64,000 nucleotides of DNA, taken from NCBI RefSeq assembly GCF_002865645.1, contig NW_020194631.1:682001-746000 (forward strand), given 5' to 3'. The DNA is from Hyaloscypha bicolor E. Its lineage: Eukaryota > Ascomycota > Leotiomycetes > Helotiales > Hyaloscyphaceae. Each line of letters begins with the position of its first letter. Position 1 is the stretch's first letter. Made by a program: the position numbers and the translations under genes. Under the pieces are notes generated by a model. The model saw only the letters and a list, made by a program, of their open reading frames with translations, was not told where the DNA came from and ran no database searches. Of this stretch, positions 12,038 to 27,231 are shown one piece after another.

Positions 12038-13215
12038 ATTGAGAACTTTGTTGATTGTCGTAAAGTCGTCAGCTGTTGGAGAGAGGAGAGTGTGGTGCGC
12101 GTGGGCGGATGTGTAGATCTATATGTCCCCAATACGTCAGACGAGAGGGACTAAATTCAGCAACGGCCGTTGAAATAATATCGGGCAGGGACTCGCACGG
12201 CAATGTGGAAGTGTTCGGCAGAGACTAGAAGCAACCAAAGAGCAGGGTGGAGGGGACGCCAGCTTGTGGCTACCGCGAGCTTGTGAATGTGGGGAAACCC
12301 CAGAAAGGCTTCGAGTCTTGCCCCTCTTCTCTTGCCGCCCTATGATGCGCCAATTTGAGACGATCATCAATATGACGCTGATACTGTTATGGCTGATGCC
12401 TCTGCTTTCATCTGGACAGTTCAACTTTGTTGTTCGATCAGCATCAACATGTTTTGTGTTCAATTTGCATGTGGTATCGGTATCGGTACAAGCTCTCGAG
12501 CGGTGACGCTGGTTTCCTCCGATGTCGACCTGCAGACCTCGGCTCTCACCGCCCCGGCGCTAACCCCTTTTCGCCACTTGCAAGCCCGTATCTATCCGGG
12601 CACCACGATTCCGTCCGAGCGACTCGTGACATGCCGAGGTCTTTTCGAGATCTTGATACCTTTCCTCATTGGTATATGGTTTCTTGACAATGAGGTCCGA
12701 CAACTCCTCTTGAAGTATACGTACAGACACGTCAAACTTTCATTATGTTCGTGCAAAACCATCAACAAGATAAGATGCCTGTGTCAAAAGCAAGAGTGGA
12801 TTACCCTTATCCCGGCCCGCCGCGGCTGCCGACGACATCCTTTCCTTAGAAATGTCACTCGTTAAACTTATCCTGTCATGCTGTACTTCGAACTTCTCTT
12901 TAGGTCTCTTATTCTCTGCGATCTCGATCCAAGAATTATGCAGCGCACTGCGTCTGCCGACTTCGGAGGAAGATTCTCAGCAAGGAAGTCCCAGCTGACT
13001 GTAAGTGGAGGAGATGATACTTTTGCCATATTGAGTTTTGAAACAATCTCGAGTCCTCAACAATGAAAGCACTTGCTCGCTTGGCCGTAAGATTTGATAT
13101 TTTCCCAAAGGACCTCTCTTCGAGCTTGTACAAGTACATCAATCCCTTCCCCCGCTATAAACACGTTCACCATTCAAACCTTGTGCAAGAAATCCCCCTC
13201 TTTCATTTTACCCCT
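12038..13215 (-). promoter_or_regulatory. Upstream region of malate synthase / 3' flank of fumarase
   Basis: About 1.2 kb separates the fumarase stop from the malate synthase ATG; both are on the minus strand, so this must hold the malate synthase promoter and the fumarase terminator. Malate synthase genes are normally acetate-induced and glucose-repressed, but I did not identify a specific activator site with confidence. A 158-codon plus-strand frame (12389-12865) has no domain-like text and is not called. Confidence 0.45.
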
Positions 13216-15001
13216 CTATTTACCCTTATACTCCTCCGGCCCAATCATCAGTTCCGGCTTCACCAATCTATCAAAGTCCTCCTCACTCAACGCCTTCAGC
13301 TCCATAGCTGATTCCTTCAAAGTCAAGCCCTTCTTATGGGCGTTCTTGGCGACCTTGCTAGCCATGTCGTATCCGATCTTGGGGTTGAGACAGGTTACTA
13401 ACATGAGTCTGTACCAACATCAGTTCAATATCTTACAGATTTTGAGAATGGGGGAAGGGACGGAAGGAGACTTACGACTCCTTCATAATCTGAGCAATCT
13501 TGTCCTCATTCGCCTGTAGGCCAACAACAAGATTCTGCTCGAAGCTCCTCATTCCATCACTCAGAATCCGGATGCTATGTAGCAGGTTCCTGATTACCAG
13601 AGGCTTGAAGACGTTCAATTCGAATTGGCCGTTCATGCCACCAATCGTGGTGGCAGTATGGTTTCCGATTACCTGCGCACAAACCATTGTGAGAGCTTCA
13701 CATTGTGTCGGATTGACTTTTCCAGGCATGATGCTGGACCCTGGCTCATTTTCAGGGAGAGCCAGCTCACCGAGTCCACATCGGGGACCAGATCCAAGAT
13801 ATCTGATGTCTTGGGCGATCTTGAAGAGTGACGAGGCAAGGGTGTTCAGCGAGCCAGAAGCTTGAACAATGGCGTCGTGCGCAGCAAGTGATTCGAACTT
13901 GTTAGGGGCAGTCTTGAACTCGGTGCCTGTCATCTTTGAAACTTCCAAAGCAATAGCTTCCGCAAAGCCCTTGAATGTATTGATACCAGTTCCAACGGCT
14001 GTTCCTCCTTGTGCCAGCAAGCGGAGATCCGGGAGTGATGACTCCACACGTTTGATGCCAAACTCCAACTGTGCAACATATCCAGAGAACTCTTGTGCGA
14101 GAGTGAGAGGTGTGGCATCTTGCAGATGAGTCCGGCCAATCTTGATAATCTTCTTTGCCTCGAACTCATCGACTTTCTTTTGGAGAGCGTCTCGAAGGGA
14201 TTTAATAGCAGGTAAAAGTTCGTGTTCGATTTCAAGGACTGCAGCAATGTGCATGACGGTAGGGAAGGTATCGTTGGAAGAGGCGCTCATATTGACATGG
14301 TCGTTCGGGTGAACCGGCTTCTTGCTGCCCATCTTTCCGCCCAGGATCTCAATTGCTCTATTTGAAATGACCTCATTTGCATTCATGTTCGACTGTGTTC
14401 CTGAGCCAGTCTGCCAGACGACGAGAGGGAAGTGGTCGAGGAGTTTGAGGTCTGCAACCTCAGCAGCAGCTTGCTGGATGGCTTTGCCAATCTTGGGGTC
14501 TGTCGAATCGTGAGCTCATCTTCAAATACTCTTGTACATAGGAGGTGTACCCAGTCCAAATGTCATGTTGACCGTAGCTGCCGCTCCCTTGAGAATACCG
14601 AACGCCTTGACGATTGGAGGGGGCATGCGATCTTGAGGCTGGTTGATCTTGAAGTTCTCCAGTGACCGCTCTGTTTGTGCTCCCCAGTATTTGTCTGCAG
14701 GCACCTGCACCTCCCCAAAGGCATCTGTCTCTGCTCTAGTCTCTGCCATGTTGTATGCTGTTGCGTGAAAGCTTCTTAGGGTGCGGGGTTGAAATGAAGC
14801 TCGATAGCTCTTTTGTGAAGAATTGAACGTTGATTGGGAAAGTGACCGGTTTGTAGATGTCATTCGAGAAGCGGCAGGTATCGATTTGCTTGTGATTAGT
14901 GTTGTGTAAGAAGAAGGTACGTTGAATGATCGAGCTTTTGTCCTCGGTCTGGCAGCTGATGCTGCAAAGCCGGAGGTCCCTCGCGCCGACCGGAGCATCA
15001 T
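13216..15001 (-). CDS. FUM1: Fumarate hydratase, class II
   Basis: Reversibly hydrates fumarate to malate; acts in the mitochondrial TCA cycle and, in fungi, also in the cytosol. Exons 15001-14551, 14499-13476 and 13408-13216 join in frame to 555 aa. Landmarks: HPND (214-217), SSND (224-227), GRTH with the active-site His (272-275) and the fumarate-lyase signature [11 protein letters not shown] (404-414). Residues 1-84 are Arg/Ser-rich with almost no acidic residues, like a mitochondrial leader; a second Met at 85 ([11 protein letters not shown]) stands exactly where the mature enzyme would begin. C-terminus reads EEYKGK. Introns are 51 and 67 nt. The gene precedes malate synthase in the same orientation. 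Confidence 0.97.
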
Positions 15002-15832
15002 CTCAATCTGTCAATTGAGCTCCAGGAATTTGGGGAAGCGGCTCTAAAATGGTCAGTGGAAGGATTGGTGATATATGTATTCGAGGACAGAATCGCAATA
15101 GAGGGTGAGCGCCCTGGAGAAGACAAAGGCTTTGTTCGTAAACTGGTCGCAAAGCTCAACCTGGAAAAAAGTTGAAGTGATCGCCCGTTGCCGGGATTCC
15201 AGACCGGGGAAAGCCGGAACGGGATGACCTCCCGTTCCACGGGGTTAAAGCAATGGACTTATGTACGACATCACATACGATTTACAAATTCGAGGACGAA
15301 GAAGACATTTCTGAGAGATCTTGAGTGATGAAGTTGAGTAGCAAGAACCAATGGGCTGATGCAAGTTTACGCGATCTCAAACTCGGAGGTTGTCGGATTC
15401 ACGTCGCCCCTCCCTCTCCCCCTTCAAATGTCGAGGCGTGTGATATTCTCACAGATAAGAGTCAAGCGCATTTCAAGTCCTTTCGTTTCTAATTCTTCAA
15501 TACTCTTTACATGAAGAAATCCACAAATCTCTTCCCCCCAACGTCCACCTCCCAAGCCAGAAACTTGTCTCCCTTCCCTCATGCAGAAATGAACTTCTAT
15601 CCTACTCTACAATTTATCATTAACATTTTAGCGTTTCTGCACACAAATCCACAATGCAGAAAAGCTATGCAGCCCCGCTATGCAATAACACAAAAGTTTG
15701 CAGTGCAACCACCAAGCAAATCTACGAAGAAAAATGATTACTCTCGAATACAACACGTAAGCCCAGTGACCAGGGCCAGCGCCTAAGAATGTCGTCAAAT
15801 GGGCAGCGGCAGTCGTTGCTAGGGGAAAGGGT
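15002..15832. other. Fumarase promoter and kinase 3' flank
   Basis: Roughly 830 bases between two minus-strand genes. It must carry the fumarase upstream region and the 3' end of the kinase transcript. Small open frames only; no clear element recognised. Confidence 0.5.
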
Positions 15833-18800
15833 TTAGGCAGCGTTCAATGTCTTGATCATCATCCGTTTCTTGCGCTCGTCCGTCAGGAGAAACCCTCGAC
15901 TCTTCAGTACTGTCTCCATGGTTTCCAACACTTTGTTGAAGCTACTGGCCGCACCACTCTCTTGCGTAAAGCGAGCGATGCTAAGCTTGGGTTTCTTGCC
16001 ATGCTCAATGACGGTCATAATCTCGGCAGCAAAGGAAACCTCCTTAAGATTGAAATCTACAGCATGTTAGCTGCAAGCCCCATCACGTTCTATTACAGAC
16101 ACTTACAATTGCCCAAAGCAACTCTTCCAAAGACGATGTTGCGATCCTTGTCGACCTGGATATCTTCGAGGCCGTATCGCTTCCACTCTTTGAGGACTCT
16201 GGCAATCTCTTGACGGGCACGACGCTTGGTAATACAGAAGCATAGATGCTTTGTGACTGGCTTGACCTTGAATAGCTTGGCCAGCCAGTTTTGCTGAGGC
16301 GCAATTTGTCGGACTCTAGGATCGCCGAGGTGTGGATAATGACGATCCATGAAAGATTCCTGAACACTAATAGTATCATCAATGGTATTGTCAACTGAGA
16401 AGTGGTTAGCAGTCTAGTTCTAGCAAAGACCCTGAAGTCACCCAACATACCACTAAGAGTCATATTTGGTTTCGAATTGCGTTTCTTAAACCATCTTCCA
16501 AGCTTAGAAATCTTCTTCTTTGGAGATTCCGGAAGAAGGGATGAATCAAGATGTGGATTTTGTGGCCTGTTATATGGATCCTGGACAGTGCTATAACTTG
16601 ATTGAGACCGCCATGATTCACTTCCGCCGGTCGATCCTCTGAAGTCGTCTCCGCTCCTTGAGCTGCGCTTGAACCAACCGGACGTCTTTCTAAGAATTGT
16701 GCTAGCGTTGCTCTCACCTTCGAATGAGTCTTCATCTTTCTTGACTTCTTCAATCTTTGGGAGCACCAATGCAGCATCCTTCTTCAAACCAGCCTTGTAC
16801 TGCTGACGAAGATCAAGTCCTTCTGATGGACGTCGTCTGCTGGATTGCGTATTAATGTCATCGCCAAGCCCTCCAGACATCAAAGGCAGCGGAGCCGGTT
16901 GTGAACTCTTCTTGCGGATGATGAGAGGAGCGGGTGGCTTGACAGGACTGAGTGGAGAAGTTGGATCTACAACACGGATTGTATCCCTAAGTAGAGAATC
17001 CGGTTTGGTAAATCGGTCTTGGAAGCTTTCCCGTTGCAGCGCTCGAGGTTCAGGCGCAGAACCTATACGACCTGTCTTCGCCTCGGGGCGACGTTGACGA
17101 TCACGGTACATAGCTAGCTCTTTAGCCCTCCGAGGGGAGACTTCCTTCTCCTGACTCTCTTCAATACATGGCAGTAATTGTCCCCCTGACGGCTTTTTAG
17201 ACTCAGTTGGGGCTGAAAAGGACCGAGTTGGTGACATTGGCTGCATCAAACGATCAATGTGTGCTACCATCCGATTCAAATAGGTGGGCGATTCATCACA
17301 ATCTAAGTACATCTTCCGTATTTCTGCCTCTTTTCGTGCTTCCAAGAGCTCATATTTGACAGACTGAGTTCGGGCTGGTGGTTCTGGCAGAGGACGTGAG
17401 CTCAATGAAGTTCGCTTTGTCTTCTTCGTTACTCCATTGCTCTCAGAAATCGTCGAGACAACAGAAGTACGGTTGAATGCTTCATCACAATCCTTCGCCA
17501 AGCTAGTGCTGAGCTGCCGGACATCTTCGTTCCAGATTTGACTTGTCAGGCCGCGCTTTGCGGGAGAGAGAAGTGGTTGAGAAGTGGACTGCACCTTTCT
17601 TGATCGAATATAGCGCGTTGAAGCAGGTGTTTCCACGGGACGTAAAACACTCCCTCCATCATCAGTGACTTCCGTATGATTGCTATGCCGTGGGATCGCC
17701 GTAAATGCTTTACCATCGGAGGACAGCTTTGAATGCCCCCCCGAGGAGTGCTTTCGCAAATTTGAGAAGCTCACACCACGCTTGTGGCCAATTGTTGCTC
17801 GGACGTGAGGATTACTTGCTCGGCTTCTGGTGGAAGTGCTTGCCATAGAGCTTCGGGAGGCATACAATTTTGGAGGTGGAGGTAGTAGTCTGTTGCGATC
17901 CGTCGTGGTTCCCTGTGACGACGATGTGCCGGAGGCTGAGCGATACCTAGAGTTTGACTCTCCCGAATTGACCATGCCAGGTCCATGAATTGTAATCTTG
18001 GCGTGGTAGTTATTGCTATATCCATTAAGTTGTTGGGGTCGCGAGGCTTTGAATGGATCATAGCTGCGCACGGTTTCAGCGGCATTGCTGACAACGGTGA
18101 ACTTGGACACCTGTCTCCCATGCCCTTTTGACTTGGCTTGGGGGAACTGGCAAGTAGAATACGTCTTCTTCAAGTTGAGTGGTCTGACATGGTGATAGTC
18201 GCTATTCGAATATCCAAGATCAGGAGAATAGTTTTCAAGTTGTGTATCACGATACTTCAGGAGTAAGCTGTAGAATAGTTTTTGCTCATTTGGCCTAGGA
18301 GGTCAGCGAGGTTCTGGCGATGAAGAAGATAATGAGTTTCATTTAAGTAGAAATAGAAGGCTTACTTTTCACTCAAAAGAGCGTCTATGAGTTGCTGCTC
18401 GGACATTCCGTGCCACATAGACCTCAGGTGACGGAGCAACTCTTTGTCGATCTCACTCCGACGAAGTACTGGGCGTCCACAATTCTTCGCACTCGGAGAT
18501 TCTGGAAAGGAACCGCTGGCAAGGTTGTCCAGGTAATCATATTTTCTTAGCAGGGGATGTCTCCACATCTCCCTGAGCGTGATTCTCTTTTGAGGATTGA
18601 CCTGCAATATTCGCCGGACCAGATCTTTTGCTTCCTCGCTGAATCCTGGTGGCATTTCGAACCGGCCGCGCTGGATCTTTTTCAATAGCAAAGGCAAAGC
18701 CTCTTCCTTCGGGGCGTCTGAATTTCCAACATCAAAAGGAAGTGTTCCAGAAAGGGTGGCATACAGGATAACTCCCAAGCTCCATATATCAGCTTGGTTG

Positions 18801-19805
18801 CCACGGTAAGCGAAGCCTTTGATCAATTCAGGGGCAGCATAATGCGGGCTCCCACAAGAAGTCCTGAGCTTGTGGTCTGGGCTTTGATGCAACGCCGCCA
18901 TCCCAAAATCTGCAATCTTGATCTCTAAGTCCTTCGTCAATAATATGTTCTCTGGTTTGAGATCGCGGTGGCATATGTTAAAAGAATGACAATAGCCAAC
19001 AGCGCTGAGAATTTGACGGAAGAACATCAAGGCTTCTTCTTCCTCGAGGCCACCCTCTTTCGAGGTAATGTAGTCGAAGAGTTCTCCGTTATTCACGTAC
19101 TCTAATACTAGGTAACTGCACAGACGTCAGCAAATTGACCGCCAAAGGTCTCGAAAATACCCACATCTCAGTACGGTTCTCCCAAATATCATAGAGTTTC
19201 ATGATGTTCGGATGCTGGATAAGTTTCATTATGGCTACCTCTCTTTCGATACCAACTGGCATTCGTCGTAAGCCGTCTCCAGAGTCTGGGCGTAAAGCCT
19301 CGGCTTGATCGAGATCGGCAAGGCTGGAAGCTTGGGACATTTGGGCGTGCCTCTTTTGTACGATCTTCACTGCAGCTTTCTGTCCCGTCGACGCATGCTT
19401 TGCCAGCCGAACTCGCGCCGTGGCTCCCTCGCCCAATGTCTTCCCAAGCCTCCAAGGTCCAATATATACTTTGACGCGATTACTGTCGGTAGAAATGGTG
19501 GATATGAGAGAGTCTCTCTTGGATGTTGTGTCGCCATGTTCTTTGGATATGGCTGAGAGACGCGGATTTGCTGGGTTAGGAAGCAAAGGAGCGGGTTGGT
19601 CGTAGCCACGTAAGGAATTGTATTCATGGTACCGTGGTGGTGATAGAGGTCTGTAAGCTTTCACTTGGGGAGGGTCGGATTTTTTCCTGCCATGCTGCCG
19701 CATTGGTGATCCTTTCGAAGGCGTTTGTGGAAGCTCATTGTTGACTCGCCGGGTGGCTTCTCCAAGAGGAGTCCTACGCGTCGATGGCCGGTGGTTATGA
19801 TCCAT
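15833..19805 (-). CDS. Gin4/Hsl1/Cdr2-type serine/threonine kinase
   Basis: Nim1-related kinase of the family that works at septins and the cell cortex, restraining Wee1-type control of mitotic entry and organising septation. Five exons (19805-19165, 19115-18366, 18294-16451, 16394-16107, 16056-15833) join in frame to 1248 aa; introns are 49-71 nt. The kinase domain spans about residues 115-400: Gly loop GKTLGEGATARV (121-132), Lys147, HRDLKPEN (263-270), DFG (283-285) and activation segment LRTSCGSPHYAAPE (297-310). A long, Ser/Arg-rich, poorly conserved middle follows. The last about 150 residues, over exons 4-5 (KSRGFLLTDERKKRMMIKTL near the end), resemble the KA1 membrane-binding tail of this family. 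It is divergent from SMC5, with a shared 1.6-kb upstream region. Which paralogue (Gin4, Hsl1, Kcc4) it equals cannot be told from sequence alone. Confidence 0.93.
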
Positions 19806-21386
19806 GACGTACGACCTCAGATGATTGACCTCTATGAAAGCATTGCCCAGCTCTAGACAGACACACTCCTGAAAGACTGGTCGTTTGGTGGGGGCAACGT
19901 GTTCGATATAAGCGCACGCTTAGCTTCGAGGCTTCTAGGTTGCTGAGGAGACGCGTCTTCCTGAAGGGCGTGATTGGAAACTGGCGAGAAAATAATCTTT
20001 GTTGGTCAGCTTTTGTTACGCCTCGGGGCCCAAAAGACTTCTTACATGTGCTTCTCCAGACGCGTTCTGAGATGTATGATTTTGGGAGAAGGTGTCAAAA
20101 AGCACGGCGCCTCGTGCGGATATCTATCTCTGATAGGATGAGCAAATGATTGTTGCGTGGTCGGGTTGCCAGAGGAATCAATTGATAGTATCTGGCGAGA
20201 GCAATGTCAAATGTAGGTTCTGGAATGTTGTGTTTTGCGGGAGGATGCGTTTATTTACATTCGCGATTCCTCGGCGGAAAGCGGAGAATCGACTTTGGAA
20301 TGCACGCCAGATTGCCGAACAACATTTCCCTTCCTCACGTTTCACTATCAGTGCAGACTTCTCTTCTCTTCTCTTCTCTTATCCTCCAGCATGAAAGCAT
20401 AAACAATGCAGAGATTATGAAATCGTAATGTCTCCCAACTCCAATATTTGCCTCAACCATCGTCCTTAGCCATAAACTCAGCAATGCGAATCTTAGCAGC
20501 GAAAAAAGCATCCTGAAATCCGCACAGAGTGTGCAAGTTGTATGAATTGAGCTGGCAGGCCTGTTGCAGCCTGCAATCTGGAATTTTAAAAGACGCACTT
20601 TTGGCTACGATGGGGCACGAATCTCAATGACAACGGAAAAGTAACAGATACTCAACTAAATACTCAATGATAGAGCTCCTTGGATACAACTAGGCAGAGC
20701 CTTGGTTTGGCCCAGAAGCCGCGAGCCTGGGTTCCCTAGATAGGCATGTGGACGGGTTCCCGGTGGTTCGAGGAGGGGCATGAAGGAGTGAGCGTTTCCC
20801 GCTTCAAGAACAATCTTAGAAATAGGATTATGACAATATTATGGAAAATAATTAGGAAGCTGTCGTATCTTTGTGAAGCTGATCAGAGCTGAATCTGGCC
20901 AGCTTCGTAGTCGCAAATGATTGCAAGCTGTGACCACAGATGGTATCCCCCAGGGTTGCACTTCAAGGTCGACAAAGTGACGTTTTATCAGTCGAGGTGC
21001 TCAGAGTAGGAGCACAGTATGACCTTTCATCATGTTACTGGGATGGATGGGTGTCTTCTTCTCTCGTTCTTTTAACTTTTTTCGGATCAAGATCGGGGTG
21101 ACTTTGAACAGCTAGAGCTTCAAGTGTCTTTCTCGAGGGCTGCCGTGTATATGGTACTGGCTGATTATGTGTTCATCATATTTCGATGACCACCATACAA
21201 CGAAGTCGAAGGTGAACATGAAGAAGAAACCGAGTCTGCCTTCAGTTGTCGTTGCTTCACCTTCGGCCCCTGCCGCGCTAGCGAGCGCCACCAAAAATCC
21301 AACCCTAATCTACGCGTCGTCGCGTTCAACCTCATCTCCTCTATCCAAGACAAGATCCTCAGCGTGACAACCACGGATTGAAAAAT
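19806..21386. promoter_or_regulatory. Divergent promoter region, kinase (-) and SMC5 (+)
   Basis: 1.58 kb between two start codons that face away from each other. Contains a (TCTTC/CTTCT)-type pyrimidine repeat near 20350-20380, typical of fungal promoters, and another pyrimidine run close to the SMC5 side (21055-21075). No convincing open frame on either strand. Shared cell-cycle regulation is possible but not shown by any motif I could identify. Confidence 0.45.
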
Positions 21387-24920
<3,534 letters not shown>

Positions 24921-25413
24921 AGGGATGAGATGGATTTGCGATGGCGTTTTGAAGTTGGGCAGTTGAGAGCAATATGATAAAGAATGAGGCAGGAGGCAGG
25001 TCCGTAACATAATGTATTAAATGAGGAATCATTTATATTGCCAAGATATTTGAGAAAGTGCTATCCAGAAGAATCGTTTTGCAAGTGCAAACATTCGTCC
25101 TCGCCTTAGCGTTGTTGAAAGGAGTACAGCAAGAATTGCTGACTCGGTTCTGCATCAGCAACAAGGTCGATTTCTCATTCGCACGCCAACCGAAGAGTAC
25201 CCAGGCCTTCCACATCCAACAAGGCTGCCTCCAAGTCTGCCCTGAGCGGCTGACCTCGAAAACAATATGGTGTCTGTGGGCCAGTTGTCTTCCTTTGATT
25301 CGCATCCAAATCCGAATATATCTCCATTCTCCACAGAGTCGATCTCTTCAGTATATATCCACTTACCCCTCTCCCCAAGCCACTTCGAAAAGCTAAGGTT
25401 CTCAACGATACAC
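24921..25413. other. SMC5 3' flank, no gene
   Basis: AT-rich 3' untranslated-like sequence (to about 25040) followed by short open frames on both strands with no domain-like text. Confidence 0.5.
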
Positions 25414-27167
25414 ATGGATCATCTCACATACGAAAGGCTCGACGCCTCAAAATTCGAAATCAGGCTCCTCAACGTCCATGTCGGTGAGGATGGAGGAGTC
25501 GAATGCGAACTCACCAGGCACACCTTGACCCTGGAGCTACAATACTATGCGCTCTAGTATGTGTGGGGGGGCTCCCAAAATCACTCAGGATATACTTGCC
25601 AACGGGAAAACGTTCGTGGCTACCACGAACCTTGTCGCCGCGTTCTAGAATATTTTAGCAACCGGAATGGATAGCTCCGATTTCCTCTGGGTTGATGCTA
25701 TCTGCATTAACCAAAATGATCTTGAGGAAAGAACTGCGCAGGTGCAGATGATGGGTTCAATTTTTTTTCGAGCGCCCAATGCGTGTTGGCTTGGCTGGGG
25801 TCTGAAAAAGACAGCAGCACGGAGGTGATCTATATAACCAAGGCGATTGCCGCCGAGATCGGGTCGCAGGAGGCTCTTCTGGGTGTTGAAGTTCTGTCAC
25901 GATCACCAACACAAGATCTCCTCAACGGTTTGAAGATGAAGACAGCTGATACTACGCTTCTATCCTTGCTCTTGTTACGGAGGCGGGATTTTCTCAAGTT
26001 ATTTTCTGAAAGAGCTTTCTGGCAACGGTGTTGGATCCTCCAAGAACTAGTTCTTGCGAAGGATGTCATATTCTTTTGTGGCCAGGCAACCTTCGGTCAC
26101 ACTTGCATTCAAAGGAACAGGATCTGGCTCGAAGCTCTCTCACTACAGGTAAAACCGGACGGCATCGGCTAGGCAGACCGGATGCTCTTGAAAGAAGGAT
26201 TTGATGATAGTATGCTTGAGCCGATGAGAAGTTACGCTATACAGATCGCAAGGCACAATGTTTTGCCCACAGTACGGCCGTTTGAGATGGCATGGCGCAT
26301 TCTCAATCAAGCACGATACCTTCATGTAACGGATCCCAGAGATAAGATTTTTAGCTTGCTTGGTATAATCGATGTTGGCATTGAAGCCGACTACTCCAAG
26401 ACTGTTGAGAGCATCTATTGTGAGCTAGCCGAGGAGATGTGTGCATCGGTATCACTGGACGAGTGGTTACATACGGCAGGAGTTGTTTGGGTCGGTAGAT
26501 TGCCAGGGCTTCCGACGTGGGTAATAGACTGGGGATCAACTAATAGCGGAGGCTGGGGTTTGAGTTTGTGCGGTAATTTCTACAGCGCAGGTTTAGATAC
26601 GCCTTACCTTCACCTCTTCGATCGGCCGCGAATCGGGAACCAAGTTCTTACCTTATCCGGGACAGTGCGTCTTTCGGATAGAGATCCATCTTTGCAAACT
26701 CGTTTCGGAACGAGTTCCTCATTTATTTTCACCAAGATGTACCTAGATCTGGAAGATATCCTCGATCTAGGAGGTATATAGCATCGGCATGTCTAAGCGG
26801 ACTAGCTGTCCGCGAGTTCTTTGTTACAGGAACGGATTTGGATCCCGTGGTGCATCGAAACCTGCACCACATCAATCAAGTCACGGATAGGCAGCGTGGT
26901 GCTCTTGTTGAAACTGTCCTTAAGCACGGTCAAGAAGCGCGTCATTTTTACACGAAGAAAGGCGGGCTTGGGTATGGGCCGAAGGTACTTGAGGACGGGG
27001 ATCTGATTTGCGTCTTCCCCAACTGCCGTCTCCCTATCGCTCTTCGTAAAGTCGGAGACTACTATCAACTCATCGGCACATGTTTCGTCCTAGAACTTAT
27101 GGACGGTGAAGCTGCACAGATGCTGAAACGTGCAGAAGTGCTCATGCAAAAGTTTGATATTCATTAA
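25414..27167 (+). pseudogene. HET-domain (heterokaryon incompatibility) pseudogene 1
   Basis: HET proteins trigger cell death when incompatible hyphae fuse. From ATG 25414 (MDHLTYERLDASKFEIRLL) the sequence shows the HET N-terminus, then YALxYVWG, then LWVDAICINQNDLEER, then FWQRCWILQELVLAKDVIF, LHVTDPRDKIFSLLGI and a C-terminal piece with GYGPKVLEDGDLICVF ending at 27167. The pieces lie in order, but the frame breaks repeatedly: TAG at 25555-25557 inside the ALSYVWG motif, a frameshift right after it, a second TAG near 25646, another shift near 25780 (a run of eight T just upstream), an in-frame TAG at 26170-26172 and a shift near 26770. No intron placement would repair all of these. Decayed rather than truncated, since both ends remain. 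Confidence 0.85.
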
Positions 27168-27231
27168 TCATGTAAGCCAGATTTGTTCCAAAACACATTT
27201 TAATGCAATCTGAAATAGCATAGGTTATTAG

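Noticed and set aside
12389..12865. 158-codon plus frame upstream of malate synthase
   Set aside because: No recognisable domain; lies in the promoter region; composition looks random.
16083..18173. 696-codon single frame in the kinase tail
   Set aside because: It reads through two introns; the true frame after 16451 is another one, which gives the KA1-like end.
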